DNA from: Cephalopachus bancanus | Taxonomy: Eukaryota; Chordata; Mammalia; Primates; Tarsiidae | DNA length: 64,000 bases | Assembly: GCA_027257055.1 (NCBI GenBank) | Contig: JAPVLO010000003.1 | Coordinates: 7,319,501-7,383,500, forward strand | Reading direction: 5' to 3' | Shown: piece by piece, positions 24,340-34,254 of the stretch | How the letters are laid out: each line of letters starts with the position of its first letter | Numbering within the stretch: position 1 is the stretch's first letter | The notes under the pieces: generated by a model | What the model was told of the DNA's origin: nothing | The model's input: the letters and a program-made list of their open reading frames with translations, nothing else | The model's database searches: none | Position numbers and translations under genes: made by a program

Positions 24340-24707
24340 CATTTCAGGTAGAAATCTTAGATGAAATAAAACAAATTCTTAAAAATACACAAAATATTGA
24401 CATTGACTCAAGAAGTATTAGAAAATCTGAAAACCTATAAGAATTAGATACCAAAACCACCCAGAAATAAACTCCCTGATGTAGATTATTTCAATGTTGA
24501 GTTCTACCAACATTTGCTGAGAATTCTTCACAAACTTACACAAAATATAAAAGAGAAAGGAAAACTTCCCAACTCATTCTTTGAGGACAGCAGTGCCTTG
24601 ATCAAAAAACTAAGCAAAACTATCTCAAGAAAACTACAGACCAATATCTTTTATAATATAAAACACAAACCGCTCAACAATGCTAGCAAACTGAATCTGT
24701 CAACATA
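24340..24707 (+). mobile_element. Old L1M ORF2 fragment (5' of mariner)
   Basis: It resembles the reverse-transcriptase region of ORF2 in sense orientation (TGTTGAGTTCTACCAACATT, AACTTCCCAACTCATTC, GAAAACTACAGACCAATATC). It breaks at the mariner insertion and resumes at 25,283. Confidence 0.7.
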
Positions 24708-25282
24708 TCAGGAGGTACTCCCAAAAACCTGGAATTCATTTATAAACAGTTGTTTTTATTTTTAAATGTTTAAATTTCAGTCACCTTCAGAATACTCTTC
24801 ATTTGATGCAATACAGCTATTGAGATGCTTTTTCCACTGCTCAAAACAATTTTGATGAAATCCTCAATTTTAATGCTTTTTAGGTCTTCTGCTGTTTTTT
24901 CTTCATCTCTTCTACATTGGGAAAATGTTTCCCTTTGGGGACTTTTTTTTTTTAAATCAGGGGAAGCAAATCAAAAAAAAAAAAAAAAAAGTCCCTCAGG
25001 GAAAGATTGGGTGAATAGGGAGAGTGGGGCATGAGGGACATGCCATGTTTTGGTCAAAAACTGCTGAATACTCAGAGCGGTGTGGGCAGGTGTGCTCATA
25101 AATCACCCATCATAAAATAGGGAAATTCACTGAAAGAAAATTCACTGACGCTAAATGCAGCCTCTCATAACAACACTAGCTGGTACACTGATGCTTATGG
25201 CTTCCTAGAACACTTACCTAGTGACAAAAGCCTATACTACAATTATACTATAATTCCATTTTTGGGGGGAGGTCCCACCTCA
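24708..25282 (-). mobile_element. Mariner-family DNA transposon, internally deleted
   Basis: The element has terminal inverted repeats. The left end reads TCAGGAGGTACTCCCAAAAA and the right end, complemented, TGAGGTGGGACCTCCCCCCA. It is bounded by TA dinucleotides (24,706-24,707 and 25,283-25,284), the mariner target. The minus strand of the left half resembles the C-terminal half of a mariner transposase, including a degenerate P-Y-S-P-N-L...D-F signature at 24,989-25,020 in which the expected D is N. At 575 bp it is under half the usual 1.3 kb, and the N-terminal coding part is missing. The reading frame is interrupted, including by a poly(A)/poly(T) expansion near 24,940-24,990, so it is inactive. 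L1M sequence continues on both sides, which dates the mariner as younger than that L1M. Confidence 0.8.
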
Positions 25283-26494
25283 TATAAAATGGATCATACA
25301 CCATTACAAAGTGTTACTTTACCCCAAAAACGTTAGATTGGTTTAATGTGGAAACCATTTCATACATTTTACAATATTAACAACAGCAAAGAATACAACA
25401 CCTATGGACCATTTCAAGAGATACATAAAATGCATTTGACAAAATCCAAAACCTATTCATTATAAAAATGTTCAAAACATTAAGAATAGAGGAAAATATA
25501 TCAATCTATTAAAAGGAATTCATACATATATACACACACACAATTCCACAGATAACATTATACTTAATGGTGAAAACCTGAATAGTTCTCCCTATGTTTA
25601 GAGAACAAAAAATAATATTTACTCTTACTGTTTCTATTAAACATTTACTAATATTTCCAGACAAGACAATTAGGCAAGGAAAAAAAAAAGTCATTCTGAT
25701 GATAAAGGAAGTAGTAATATTGTCTCTATCCACAGATGCTATGACATCAAGTTCTAAGAATTACTCAAAAAAATTCACTAATTAATAAACTAATTTAGCA
25801 AGATTGCACAAGACAAGGTCAATATGCAGAAATCAATTGTATTTATATGCATATGCAATATAAAATGAGAAAAGGAAAATTTAAAAACATTCACTTAAAA
25901 TCATATAAAATAAAATATTTAAAATAAATTTAACTAAAAAAATGCAAAATTTATACTGTAAGAATTATAGATTATTACTGACAGAAATTAAAGAGTATCT
26001 AAATAACTGGAAACACAACATATCGTCATCGAAAAGCTCAATATTATGGTGGCAATTCTCTCCAAGTTGATCTACAGACTAAATTTCAAATTCTGGCTTC
26101 TTTGCAAAAATTGATATTTTAATAATCCATATGAAAACTAAAGAAGCACTGAATTGCCAAAACATCTTGAAAAAAAAAACCACCAAAGTTTAAAGTCATA
26201 TTTTCTGACTCCCAAACTTACTGCAAAGCTGCAGTGATCAAGACAGTTTGGTACTGGCATAACAATAGAGATAAATGAATGTAATAATATTGAGTTTTTA
26301 TAACATTTGAATTTGTAATTTTTTTTAGATATAATGCCTCAAGTACAACAATCAAAAAAGAGATAAATTCATTACAATTAAAAACAGACAAACATCATAA
26401 CAATGAAAAATTTTTGTACTTTGAAAAACAATATTGAGCCATGAAATGAAAACCTACTATACAGGAGAAAATATTTTTTAAAAAATATCTGTTC
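25283..26494 (+). mobile_element. Old L1M ORF2 fragment (middle)
   Basis: L1 ORF2 continues from the mariner right border (GGATCATACACCATTACAAA) through the region containing TCAAGACAGTTTGGTACTGG. It carries many stops. The microsatellite-like ATATACACACACAC lies near 25,530-25,545. Confidence 0.75.
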
Positions 26495-26787
26495 AGCCGG
26501 GCTCGGTGGCTCAGCCTGTAATCCCGCGCCTTTGGGAGGCTGAGGTGAGTGGATTGCCTGAGCCCGCGGGTTCGAGACCCGCCTGGGCAGTGAGACCTCA
26601 TCTCCACAATAAATCAAAAAATCAGCCGGGCGTGGTAGCGCATGCCTGTAATTCCGGCTACTCGGAAGGCTGAGGCGGAAGGATCGCCGGAGCCCAGCGG
26701 GTCGAGGCTGCAGTGGCCGGGAGCGGCCACTGCACTCCAGTGTGGGCAACAGAGTGAGACTCCAACTCAAAAAAAAAAAAAAAAAAA
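26495..26787 (+). mobile_element. Youngest-type Alu dimer
   Basis: A very clean copy: GCCGGGCTCGGTGGCTCAGC start, an intact B-box-like GGTTCGAGACC, and a pure A-tail. The flank AAAAAATATCTGTTC at 26,480-26,494 is repeated as AAAAAAATCTGTTC after the tail. Useful as a local consensus for the lineage-specific Alu type. Confidence 0.96.
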
Positions 26788-26794
26788 TCTGTTC

Positions 26795-27603
26795 TATGAG
26801 GAACTTGTATCTAGAATATATCAAGAACTCTTACATTTGAATAACAAAAAGACTAATTACTCAATTAAAAGTGAGTAAAAGATCTCAACAGACATTTCAT
26901 CAAAGAAGATATACAAATGTTCTATAAGCACATGAAAAGTTGGTCAACATCATTAGTCAGCAGGCAAATGCAAATCAAAACTACAATGCGATATCACTTC
27001 ACACCCTAGGATGGTTATTACTAGAAAGACAGATAATAACAAGTGTTTATAGGATATGGAGAAACTGGACTCCTCCTAAATTGCTGGTGGAAAAGTAAAA
27101 TGGGATATTGCACTAGAAAACAACCTGGCAGTTCTCAAATGGTTAATCTTCAAATTACCACATGATCTAGCAGTTTCACCTCTAGCTATATATAGCACTG
27201 AATTAAAAACATATGTTCGTACAAAGACTTGTATAGAATGTTCATAACAGCATTTTTCATAATAGTCAAAAAGTGATAACAGCGCAAATATCCATCACTG
27301 ATAAATTGATAAATAAAATGGAATATACCCACAAAATGGAATATTATTCAGAAATAGTGAAACTTAAAAACATTATGGTAAGTTAAAGAAGTTTACATAT
27401 TGCATAAGTCCATTTGTATGAAATATGCAGAACAAGTTGGTGATGGGGAAGGGAACTGCAAGATGAAGACTAAAGGGTATGGGAATTTGGGGGGTGCTGA
27501 ACTGTTCTAAAATTGTGGTGATAGCTTCACAACTATGTATATACTACAGCCATTGAATTTTATACTTCAAATGAGTAAAATTTATGGCATGTTTCAATTA
27601 AGT
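26795..27603 (+). mobile_element. Old L1M ORF2 end and 3' UTR
   Basis: It resembles the ORF2 C-terminal part (GCAAATCAAAACTACAATGC, AAAATGGAATATTATTCAG) and a 3' UTR ending near ATGGCATGTTTCAATTAAG. It completes the 24,340-27,603 composite. Confidence 0.78.
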
Positions 27604-28047
27604 TTTTTTAAAGTAGTTTAATGTACGCAGCACATGATTTCAATCGTGTTTACAAATTTTGATAGTGGTACGTATCGATCAAATTATGCTTTAAAAATTC
27701 AGTGCTGTAATTTTGTCCAACACCCAGATTACAAATTTCTTTCCTTCTGTGTAATAGATAATATTATTTGCCTACCCAACATTCATCTTTTCCTTTTTTC
27801 TTTCAACAGACCTCAGCTTTTGTTAAATAGCCACTCTCTCCTCATAGCCACGCATTGTGGTAAAGTGGACATTGTCTTTGGTAACAGGAATAGATCTGGT
27901 TGCTCAAATGTTTTTTCATTCTTCTTGCTGAGAATGTAAACTTAATCACAGAGAATGAGAAAAGAGGATAAATCTACTCCAGAGCAAACAAAAAAGATTT
28001 TTTAGATCTTTATTGTAAACTATAATAAACATTTTTTTTCCCTTTAG
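27604..28047. other. Unassigned stretch upstream of exon-like block
   Basis: A 101-codon ATG frame (27,634-27,939) shows no recognised domain. A pyrimidine tract ending CAACAG at 27,804-27,809 could act as a splice acceptor but has no obvious partner. Confidence 0.3.
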
Positions 28048-28212
28048 ATGCTGCCTGAATAATATAACTGAAGATTTCAATCTTCTCAGCATCAGCCTGA
28101 GAATGAAGAAACCACTGAAATGTCAGTACATAGCAACATCAAGATTCTGTGCCCTTACAAACATGCTGCCAAATCAAGCAATCCTGTATCCTGCTCTGTT
28201 TTGGACTTTCAA
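28048..28212 (+). other. Exon-like block (candidate)
   Basis: A strong polypyrimidine tract and AG (TTTTTTTTCCCTTTAG, 28,032-28,047) precede a 165-base block. One phase stays open from 28,049 up to the donor-like GTAAGG at 28,213. The block length is an exact multiple of three and it is not in a recognised repeat. The encoded peptide is not one I know. It could be a coding or lncRNA exon, or chance. Confidence 0.22.
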
Positions 28213-29189
28213 GTAAGGTAGAAATTTCCCTTGTTTATTTAGCTAGCTGGAATCTGACATTCCTTTATCTGCACCTTAAAATAAACCACTAGATGAACTT
28301 TTGATTTATTTAATTTGTTAGGTTAAAATATAATTAAATGAATCTATATCCATATAAATAATAATTTTTATATTGTGGAAATGGCACAAAAGATAGAATT
28401 ATTAAATAAGACTCCCAAGAATCAGAGATGATACTCATTATCAAACACTAGTAATAATTGCAAAGATACAAGTAACCATAAGGCATAAGCAAAACAAGTC
28501 GAATTCTAGGACCAACAGCATTGTACCCAAAGTCCATTTTGCTACATACGTTACCTCCTGTCCTGATCTAACATAAGAATTATCCAAGTGAAGCATGCAG
28601 ACTGCCCCTTATGCGAAAGGTAGTTATTTTATTCATAAAATATCTATATTTAAAAATAGAGCCTACATGACATTTCCCACAAAACCATACTTCATAAACT
28701 GATAAATTAGAGTTGAATTAATAATGAACAACCAAGACAAACCAAATACACCTGACTAAAAGCATTCCACAGATAAAGATTTGGATGCTTTTGAGTACCA
28801 TTAGTGTGCTTGTCGGTGTATCTAGAAATGACATATTACAACAATTTGACTCTGGCATCCTTCTTTCCTAAGCAGTCCCAAAATAAAGAAAAAAAAAAAA
28901 AAAGGAGGACAGGTTTAACTCTTATCTTCACAGTCCACCCTCAGAGTTTTATCAATATTTTCTTGTCATAAAATTCTTAGCTATTTCATAGGTGTTTTGC
29001 AACATTTCCTACAATTTTAAACAAAGGAATATGCCTACTAACAGATTTATAATCACCAGAATTTAAATCATCTGATGGGAAATGGAAATTCTATCCATAA
29101 AGCATGAAAACTGTCACAATTCTTATGAAGAATTTTTTAGTTTCTTAGAATTTTCCTCTGCAATTTTTAGTCATGTGAACTTTGCACAC
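28213..29189. other. Unassigned intergenic stretch
   Basis: AT-rich DNA with nothing recognised except one arm of a 45-bp inverted repeat at 29,075-29,119. Confidence 0.35.
29075..29119 (+). repeat. 45-bp inverted repeat, left arm
   Basis: ATGGGAAATGGAAATTC through ACTGTCACAA. It is a perfect reverse complement of 29,654-29,698. Confidence 0.95.
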
Positions 29190-31017
29190 ATATTTTTACA
29201 TATTTTTATTGAAATATATTTTACATACAGTGAAATTAAATTTTAATGGTACAATTCTAAAAATTTTGACCAACACCAAAGTTGTGTGACCATAACCACA
29301 ATCAATTTTAAAATAGTGTCCATAAGCCCCTAAAATTTCCCCTGTTCCTTTGAAGGTAAATATTCTTCACACATCCAGTCCCTAGAAACAACTAATCTCT
29401 TTTCTGTGCCTTTTGTTGTTTGTTTTGCAGAATATAATATAAATGGAATAATAGAGATTAAAGCCTTTGAGTCTCACTTCTTTAACATGGCATATTTATG
29501 ATCCATTCTGTGTGTATGTATTATTAGTCTGTTGTATTTCACTGTTGAGTCATATTTTATTGCATAAATTCTCCAAAATGTATTTTGGCATCCTCTATAT
29601 AGGACATTCAGGTAATTTCTAGGTTTTGTGATTACGAATAAAGCCACAACAATTTGTGACAGTTTTCATGCTTTATGGATAGAATTTCCATTTCCCATAC
29701 TTGTGTAAAGTGTTTATGTAAAGGTATGTTTCCATTTATTCAGGATAAGTAAGTAAAAGTGTGATTGCTGAGACATATGGTAAAAGTGTTTTGGGTTTTT
29801 TTCTAACTTAATAGAAATTGTTTAATTGTTTTCAAAAAGTAGCAATGCAAAGTTCACATTCTCATCGCTGAAAAAAAATCTGTGAGTTCCAGTTGTTTTA
29901 CATCCTTGCCAACTCTTCAAATTGCCACCTCTTGTTGATGTAGTCTATCCTAAAAGGTGTGTAGTGATATTGCCTTTTTGTCCGAAATTTGAATTTTACT
30001 GGTTAATAACAATGTTGAGCATCTTTTCTGTGCCTACTTGTAATCTGGATTTTTTTTTTTTTTGATGAAGTGGCCATTCAAATGTTTTGGTAATTTTAAA
30101 AATTAAGTTGTTCATTTTCTAATTCATGAGTGTTGAGAGTTCTTTTTCTAATCTGAATACAGGCAGATGATATGTGTGTTACAAATATTTACTCCCAGTT
30201 TGTGGATAGTTTTTAAGTTTTCTTAGTAATATCTTTTGAAGAAAAAGAGTTTTTAATTATAATAAAGCTTCTTTTTTTTGCTTTTTTTTTGTTCTTCTGC
30301 ATGTTCTTTTGGCATTGCATCCAATAAATATTTGCCTTATTAAAGATCACAAATGTTTTCTTCTGTATGTTTTTCGGGAGGTTTCATAGTTTGGGTTTTA
30401 TATTTAAAGCCTAAATATAAACATGATAATGTAAATTAAAGTAATAATATTATGTATTTTGTTGAAGCATTTTTGAATATGGTATGAGCATGAGCCAAGG
30501 TTTATTTATTTTTACCATGAATGTATAATTGTGTCACTATCATTTGTGGAAAAGATTATTCTTTTTTATTTGAATTGCATTGCTAGGTTGGTAGAAAATC
30601 AATAACCAAATAAATATACATGTTAATCCATTTCTGAACTCAGTGTCTACTCTGTTCCACAAATTCATATCTATACTTTCACCAATATTTCACAGCTTTG
30701 ATTACTATCAATTTACAATAAAAATTAAAATAAGGGAGTATGAGTAATCCAGATTTGTTCTCTTTAAAAATCATTTTTGCTACTTTAGTCTGTTTGCCTT
30801 TCAACATATGTTTTAGAATTAGCTTGCCAATTTCTGTAAAACATCTGCTGGATGCTGATTGGAATTAGTTGAAACTATAGATTACTTGTAATTTGAGAGG
30901 AAATGACAGCTTAACGATATCGTGCCTTTCATTCCATAGACGAGAACTATTTTTTCACCTATTAGGGTTTTTACTGATTTACTTCATCACTGTCTTGGAA
31001 TTTTCAGCACAACGATA
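29190..31017 (-). mobile_element. Old L1M, 3' UTR and ORF2 C-terminal half
   Basis: The plus-strand text follows antisense L1M order: a 3' UTR start (ACATACAGTGAAATTAAAT), CACAATCAATTTTAAAATAG, GATTACGAATAAAGCCACAAC, AGTTCCAGTTGTTTTACATC, and ACAAATATTTACTCCCAGTT. It then runs into ORF2 text with AGCTTGCCAATTTCTGTAAA. It resumes after a nested insertion at about 33,495. A 45-bp foreign segment (29,654-29,698) interrupts it. Confidence 0.8.
29654..29698 (-). repeat. 45-bp inverted repeat, right arm
   Basis: A perfect inverted copy of 29,075-29,119, placed where the L1M text would otherwise run from ATAAAGCC directly to a TTGTGTAAA-like segment. This arm therefore looks like the inserted one. 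Confidence 0.93.
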
Positions 31018-31390
31018 GTATTAAGTTCCTATTGCTGCTGTAAAAAATATATATATTAAAAACTCAGTTGCATGAAACAACACAAAATTACTAACTTTCA
31101 GTGCTGGAGGAAAGAAATCTGGTAAATGAGATTTAGGGACTAAAATAATGGTTTTAGCAGAGCTAATAACTTCTGGAGGATCTAGAAGAAGATTGTTTTC
31201 TTCCTTTAAAAAAAAATCTTCTAGAGGCTTGTGCTAGCGTCCCATGTCATATCACCTTTTTCCTCTGCTTTCATCGTCACATGTTCTGCTAACTTTGGTC
31301 TCCTGCCTTCCTCTTATCAGGACATTTGTAACTGCTTTCAACCCAACTAGATAATCCACAATGACATCTCATCTCAAGATCTTTACTTTA
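31018..31390 (-). mobile_element. LTR (MaLR/ERVL-like), first part
   Basis: It starts TTAAGTTCCTATTGCTGCTG and includes GCATGAAACAACACAAAATT, CTTCTGGAGGATCTAG, CTTCCTCTTATCAGGAC and CATCTCATCTCAAGATC, the antisense order of a common mammalian LTR family. It is interrupted at 31,391 by a twin-primed L1 and resumes at about 33,435 (GGTATGGACATCTATGGGG). It is nested in L1M. Confidence 0.65.
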
Positions 31391-32258
31391 TTTTACATGT
31401 AGCGATCCAACTTTCCATCACCATTTGTTGAATAAGGTGTCCTTTCCCAGTGTATGTTTTGATCAGCTTTGTCAAAGATCAGTTGGTTGTAGATACTTGG
31501 GTTTATATCTAAATTCTCTATTCTGTTCTATTGGTCCATGTGTCTGTTCTTGTACTAGTGACATGCTGTTTTTGTTACTATACTCTTGTAGTATAATATA
31601 AAATCTGGTAATGTGATGCCTCTAGTTTTGTTTGTTTTACTTAGGATTGCTTTGACTATTCTGGCACTTTTTTGGTTTCATATTTCCATATGAAATTTAG
31701 AATTCTTTTTCTAACTCTGTGAAAAATGATGTTGGTAGTTTGATAGGAATTGCATTGAAACTGTAGATTACTTTGGATAATAAGGTCACTCTAATAACAT
31801 TGGGCAACCCCTTCATGTCCCCTCCCACTGTGGGAGCTTTTCTGTCCTCTCAATAAATCCTGCTTTAAAAAAATAATAATGCTGATTCTTCCAATCTATG
31901 AGCATGAGATTTTTCTCTATTTGTTTGTGTTCTTGGCAAATCCTTTCATCACAGTTTTGTAGTTCTTGTAGAGATCTTCCACCTCCTTAGTTAAATACAT
32001 TCCTAGGTATTTTAGCTTTATGACTGCTATTAGGAATGGAATTGAGTTCTTGATTTGATATCAGTTTGATTACTATTGGTATACAGCAGCATACCAATTG
32101 TGTGTTGTTGATTTTGCATTCTGAAACTTTACCAAATTCATTGATAAAGTCCAGGAGTCTTTTAGAGGAGTCATTAGGGCTCTCTGTGTATAAGACATTA
32201 TCATCAGTATACAGAGATAGTTTGATTTCTTGATCCTTATCTCTCCCCATATACAACA
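31391..32258 (-). mobile_element. Twin-primed L1, inverted 5' segment
   Basis: Antisense ORF2 sequence (CACCATTTGTTGAATAAGGT, TGGTCCATGTGTCTGTTC, TTCCTAGGTATTTTAGC) reaches a degenerate reverse-transcriptase active-site region near 32,195-32,210. At 32,258 it flips to sense L1 3' sequence. An inverted 5' segment joined to a normal 3' segment is the signature of twin priming. The small retroposon at 31,802-31,873 lies inside. Confidence 0.88.
31802..31873 (+). mobile_element. ~65-bp poly(A)-tailed retroposon, sense copy
   Basis: It starts GGGCAACCCC, holds the palindrome CTCCCACTGTGGGAG and the signal AATAAA, and ends CCTGCTT plus seven or more A. It interrupts L1 text between CTCTAATAACATT and ATGCTGATTCTTCC, leaving approximate TAATAA duplicates. 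Both ends match the copy at 11,168-11,249. Confidence 0.65.
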
Positions 32259-33419
32259 ATTAATTCAAGATGGATTAAGACTTAAATGTCAGACATGAAA
32301 CCATTAAAATCCTAGAAGAAACCCTAGGAAAAGATCTTATAGACATCAGCCTAGGCAAAGAATTTATGGCTAAAGCCCCAAAAACAAAAATCAATAAGTG
32401 GGATTTAATTAAGCCAAAAAAACTGCACAGCAAAAGAAGGAATAAACAGAGCAAATAGGCAACCTATAGAATGGCAGAAGATATTCACAAATTATACATC
32501 TGACAAAAGATTATTATCCAGAATTTACAAAGAACTCAAGCAAATCAGAAAAAAAAGCAAATAGCCCCATTAAAAAGTAGACAAAATGACATGTACAGAT
32601 ATCTCTCAAAAGAAGATAAACAAATGGCCCACAAACATATGAAAAAATAGTCAACATCACTCATCATCAGGGAAATGAAAGTTAAAACCACAATGAGATA
32701 CCACCTTGCACCAGTTAGAATGGCCATGATTTAAAAAATCAAAAAACAATGGATGCTGATGAGGATGTGGAGAAAAGGGAACACTTATACACTGTTGGTG
32801 GGAGTGTAAATTAGTGCAACCTCTATGGAAAGCTGCATGGAGATTAACTAAAGAACAAAAGTAGATTTACAGTTTGATTCATAAATCCCACTACTAGATA
32901 TCTACCCTGAGGAACAGAGGTCATTATGTAACAAAGACAGCTGTACCTGCATGTTCATCACAACACAATTCACAATTGCAAAGATGAGAAATCAACCTAA
33001 ATGCCCATCAATCGATCCATGGATAAAGAAAATGTGGTACATATACATCACGGCATACAACACAGCCATAAAAATAAAATAAAATCATGTCCTTTGCAGC
33101 AACATGGATGGAGCTGGAAGTCATCATCCAGCTAAGTAAACTGGCTAAGAAACCGAAAACCAAACACCATGTGTTCTCACTCATATATAGGAACTAAACA
33201 GTCACAAGGATGGAAATAATAGACACCAGAGACACTAATAAAGAGAGAGAAGAGAGGGGGAATAGGGTTCAGAAATTACCTATGGGACATAATATTTAGT
33301 ATCTGGAGAATGGGCCACCTGAGTCCAATCCCCACCATTACACAATATGACCATGTAGCAAATATGCATATGTATCCCTGAATCAAAATAAGCAAAGAAA
33401 TAAATAAAATAATTTTAAA
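32259..33419 (+). mobile_element. Twin-primed L1, sense 3' segment
   Basis: L1 ORF2 C-terminal and 3' UTR sequence in normal orientation (GACTTAAATGTCAGACATG, ACACTGTTGGTGGGAGTGT, ACATGGATGGAGCTGGAAG), ending in an A-rich tail. The whole insertion is bounded by AAGATCTTTACTTTA (31,376-31,390) and AAGATCCTTACTTTA (33,420-33,434), a 15-bp duplication with one mismatch. Confidence 0.9.
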
Positions 33420-33434
33420 AAGATCCTTACTTTA

Positions 33435-33494
33435 ATAAAATCTTTAGGGTATGGACATCTATGGGGGTCATTACAGAGCATAAGACACATATCT
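33435..33494 (-). mobile_element. LTR, second part
   Basis: The short end of the LTR interrupted at 31,390 (GGTATGGACATCTATGGGGG). The right border with L1M is approximate. Confidence 0.55.
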
Positions 33495-33512
33495 TGCATA
33501 TTCTATGTTAGA

Positions 33513-33710
33513 TTGATATCCAAGCATTTCTTGCAATGTGTTGCTAATATAAAGGATATTTTTTAATATGCAAATTTTCATTGCAAGTATATGGAAATGC
33601 AATTGAGTTTTAGATATTGACTTTATATCCTGTGACTTTTCTAACCTTACTTATTAATTCTGATAGGTTTTTATAGAGTATTTTGGAATTTCTGTGTAGT
33701 CATCAGGTGT
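33513..33710 (+). repeat. ~197-bp direct duplication, copy 1
   Basis: TTGATATCCAAGCATTTC through CATCAGGTGT. It lies in its expected L1M position and is repeated at 34,059-34,254 with roughly ten to fifteen differences by eye. Confidence 0.9.
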
Positions 33711-34058
33711 TCTGTGAATAGAAATTGTTTAATGCCTTTCCTTCTAATTTACATACAAATTTTTTCTTATTTTTTTTCACTAATTAGGAATCCTAGTTCA
33801 ATTTTGAATAAAAATGGTGTGAGTGAATCTCTGGCTTTGGCCTTATATTAAAGGGAAAGCATTTAGTCTTTCTCCACTAAGTTGGATATAAGTTGTAAAT
33901 TTTTTTTTGTTGTTATTTGTTCAGTAGATATATTTTTCCTTTCATTACCTTATTTCAGAGTATTCATGATTACTGGGGTATAAATTTTGACATGATTTCT
34001 CTGCATTTATTGATACGATTATATAGTTTTTTTTATTTTTTAGCTTGTATTTTTTAGT

Positions 34059-34254
34059 TTGATATCCAAGCATTTCTCGCAATTTGTTGCTAATGTAAAG
34101 GATATTTTTAATATGCAAATTTTCATTACAAGTATATGGAAATACAATTGAGTTTTAGATATTGACTTTATATCCTGTGGCTTTTCTAACTTACTTATTA
34201 ATTCTGATAGGTTTTTATAGAGTATTTTGGAATTTCTGTGCAGCTATCAGGTGT
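34059..34254 (+). repeat. ~197-bp direct duplication, copy 2
   Basis: Near-identical to 33,513-33,710, but it interrupts a different part of the L1M ORF2 text (between ATAGTTTTTTTTATTTTTTAG and TATTGATTTGTTTTAAG). It is therefore the inserted copy. Confidence 0.9.

Noticed and set aside
26378..26824. 148-codon minus-strand frame
   Set aside because: It is the reverse translation of a young Alu plus flanking L1M.
29173..29859. Second inverted pair, ATGTGAACTTTGCA (29,173-29,186) and its complement (29,846-29,859)
   Set aside because: Only 14 bp, and the right copy fits the expected L1M text, so coincidence is likely.
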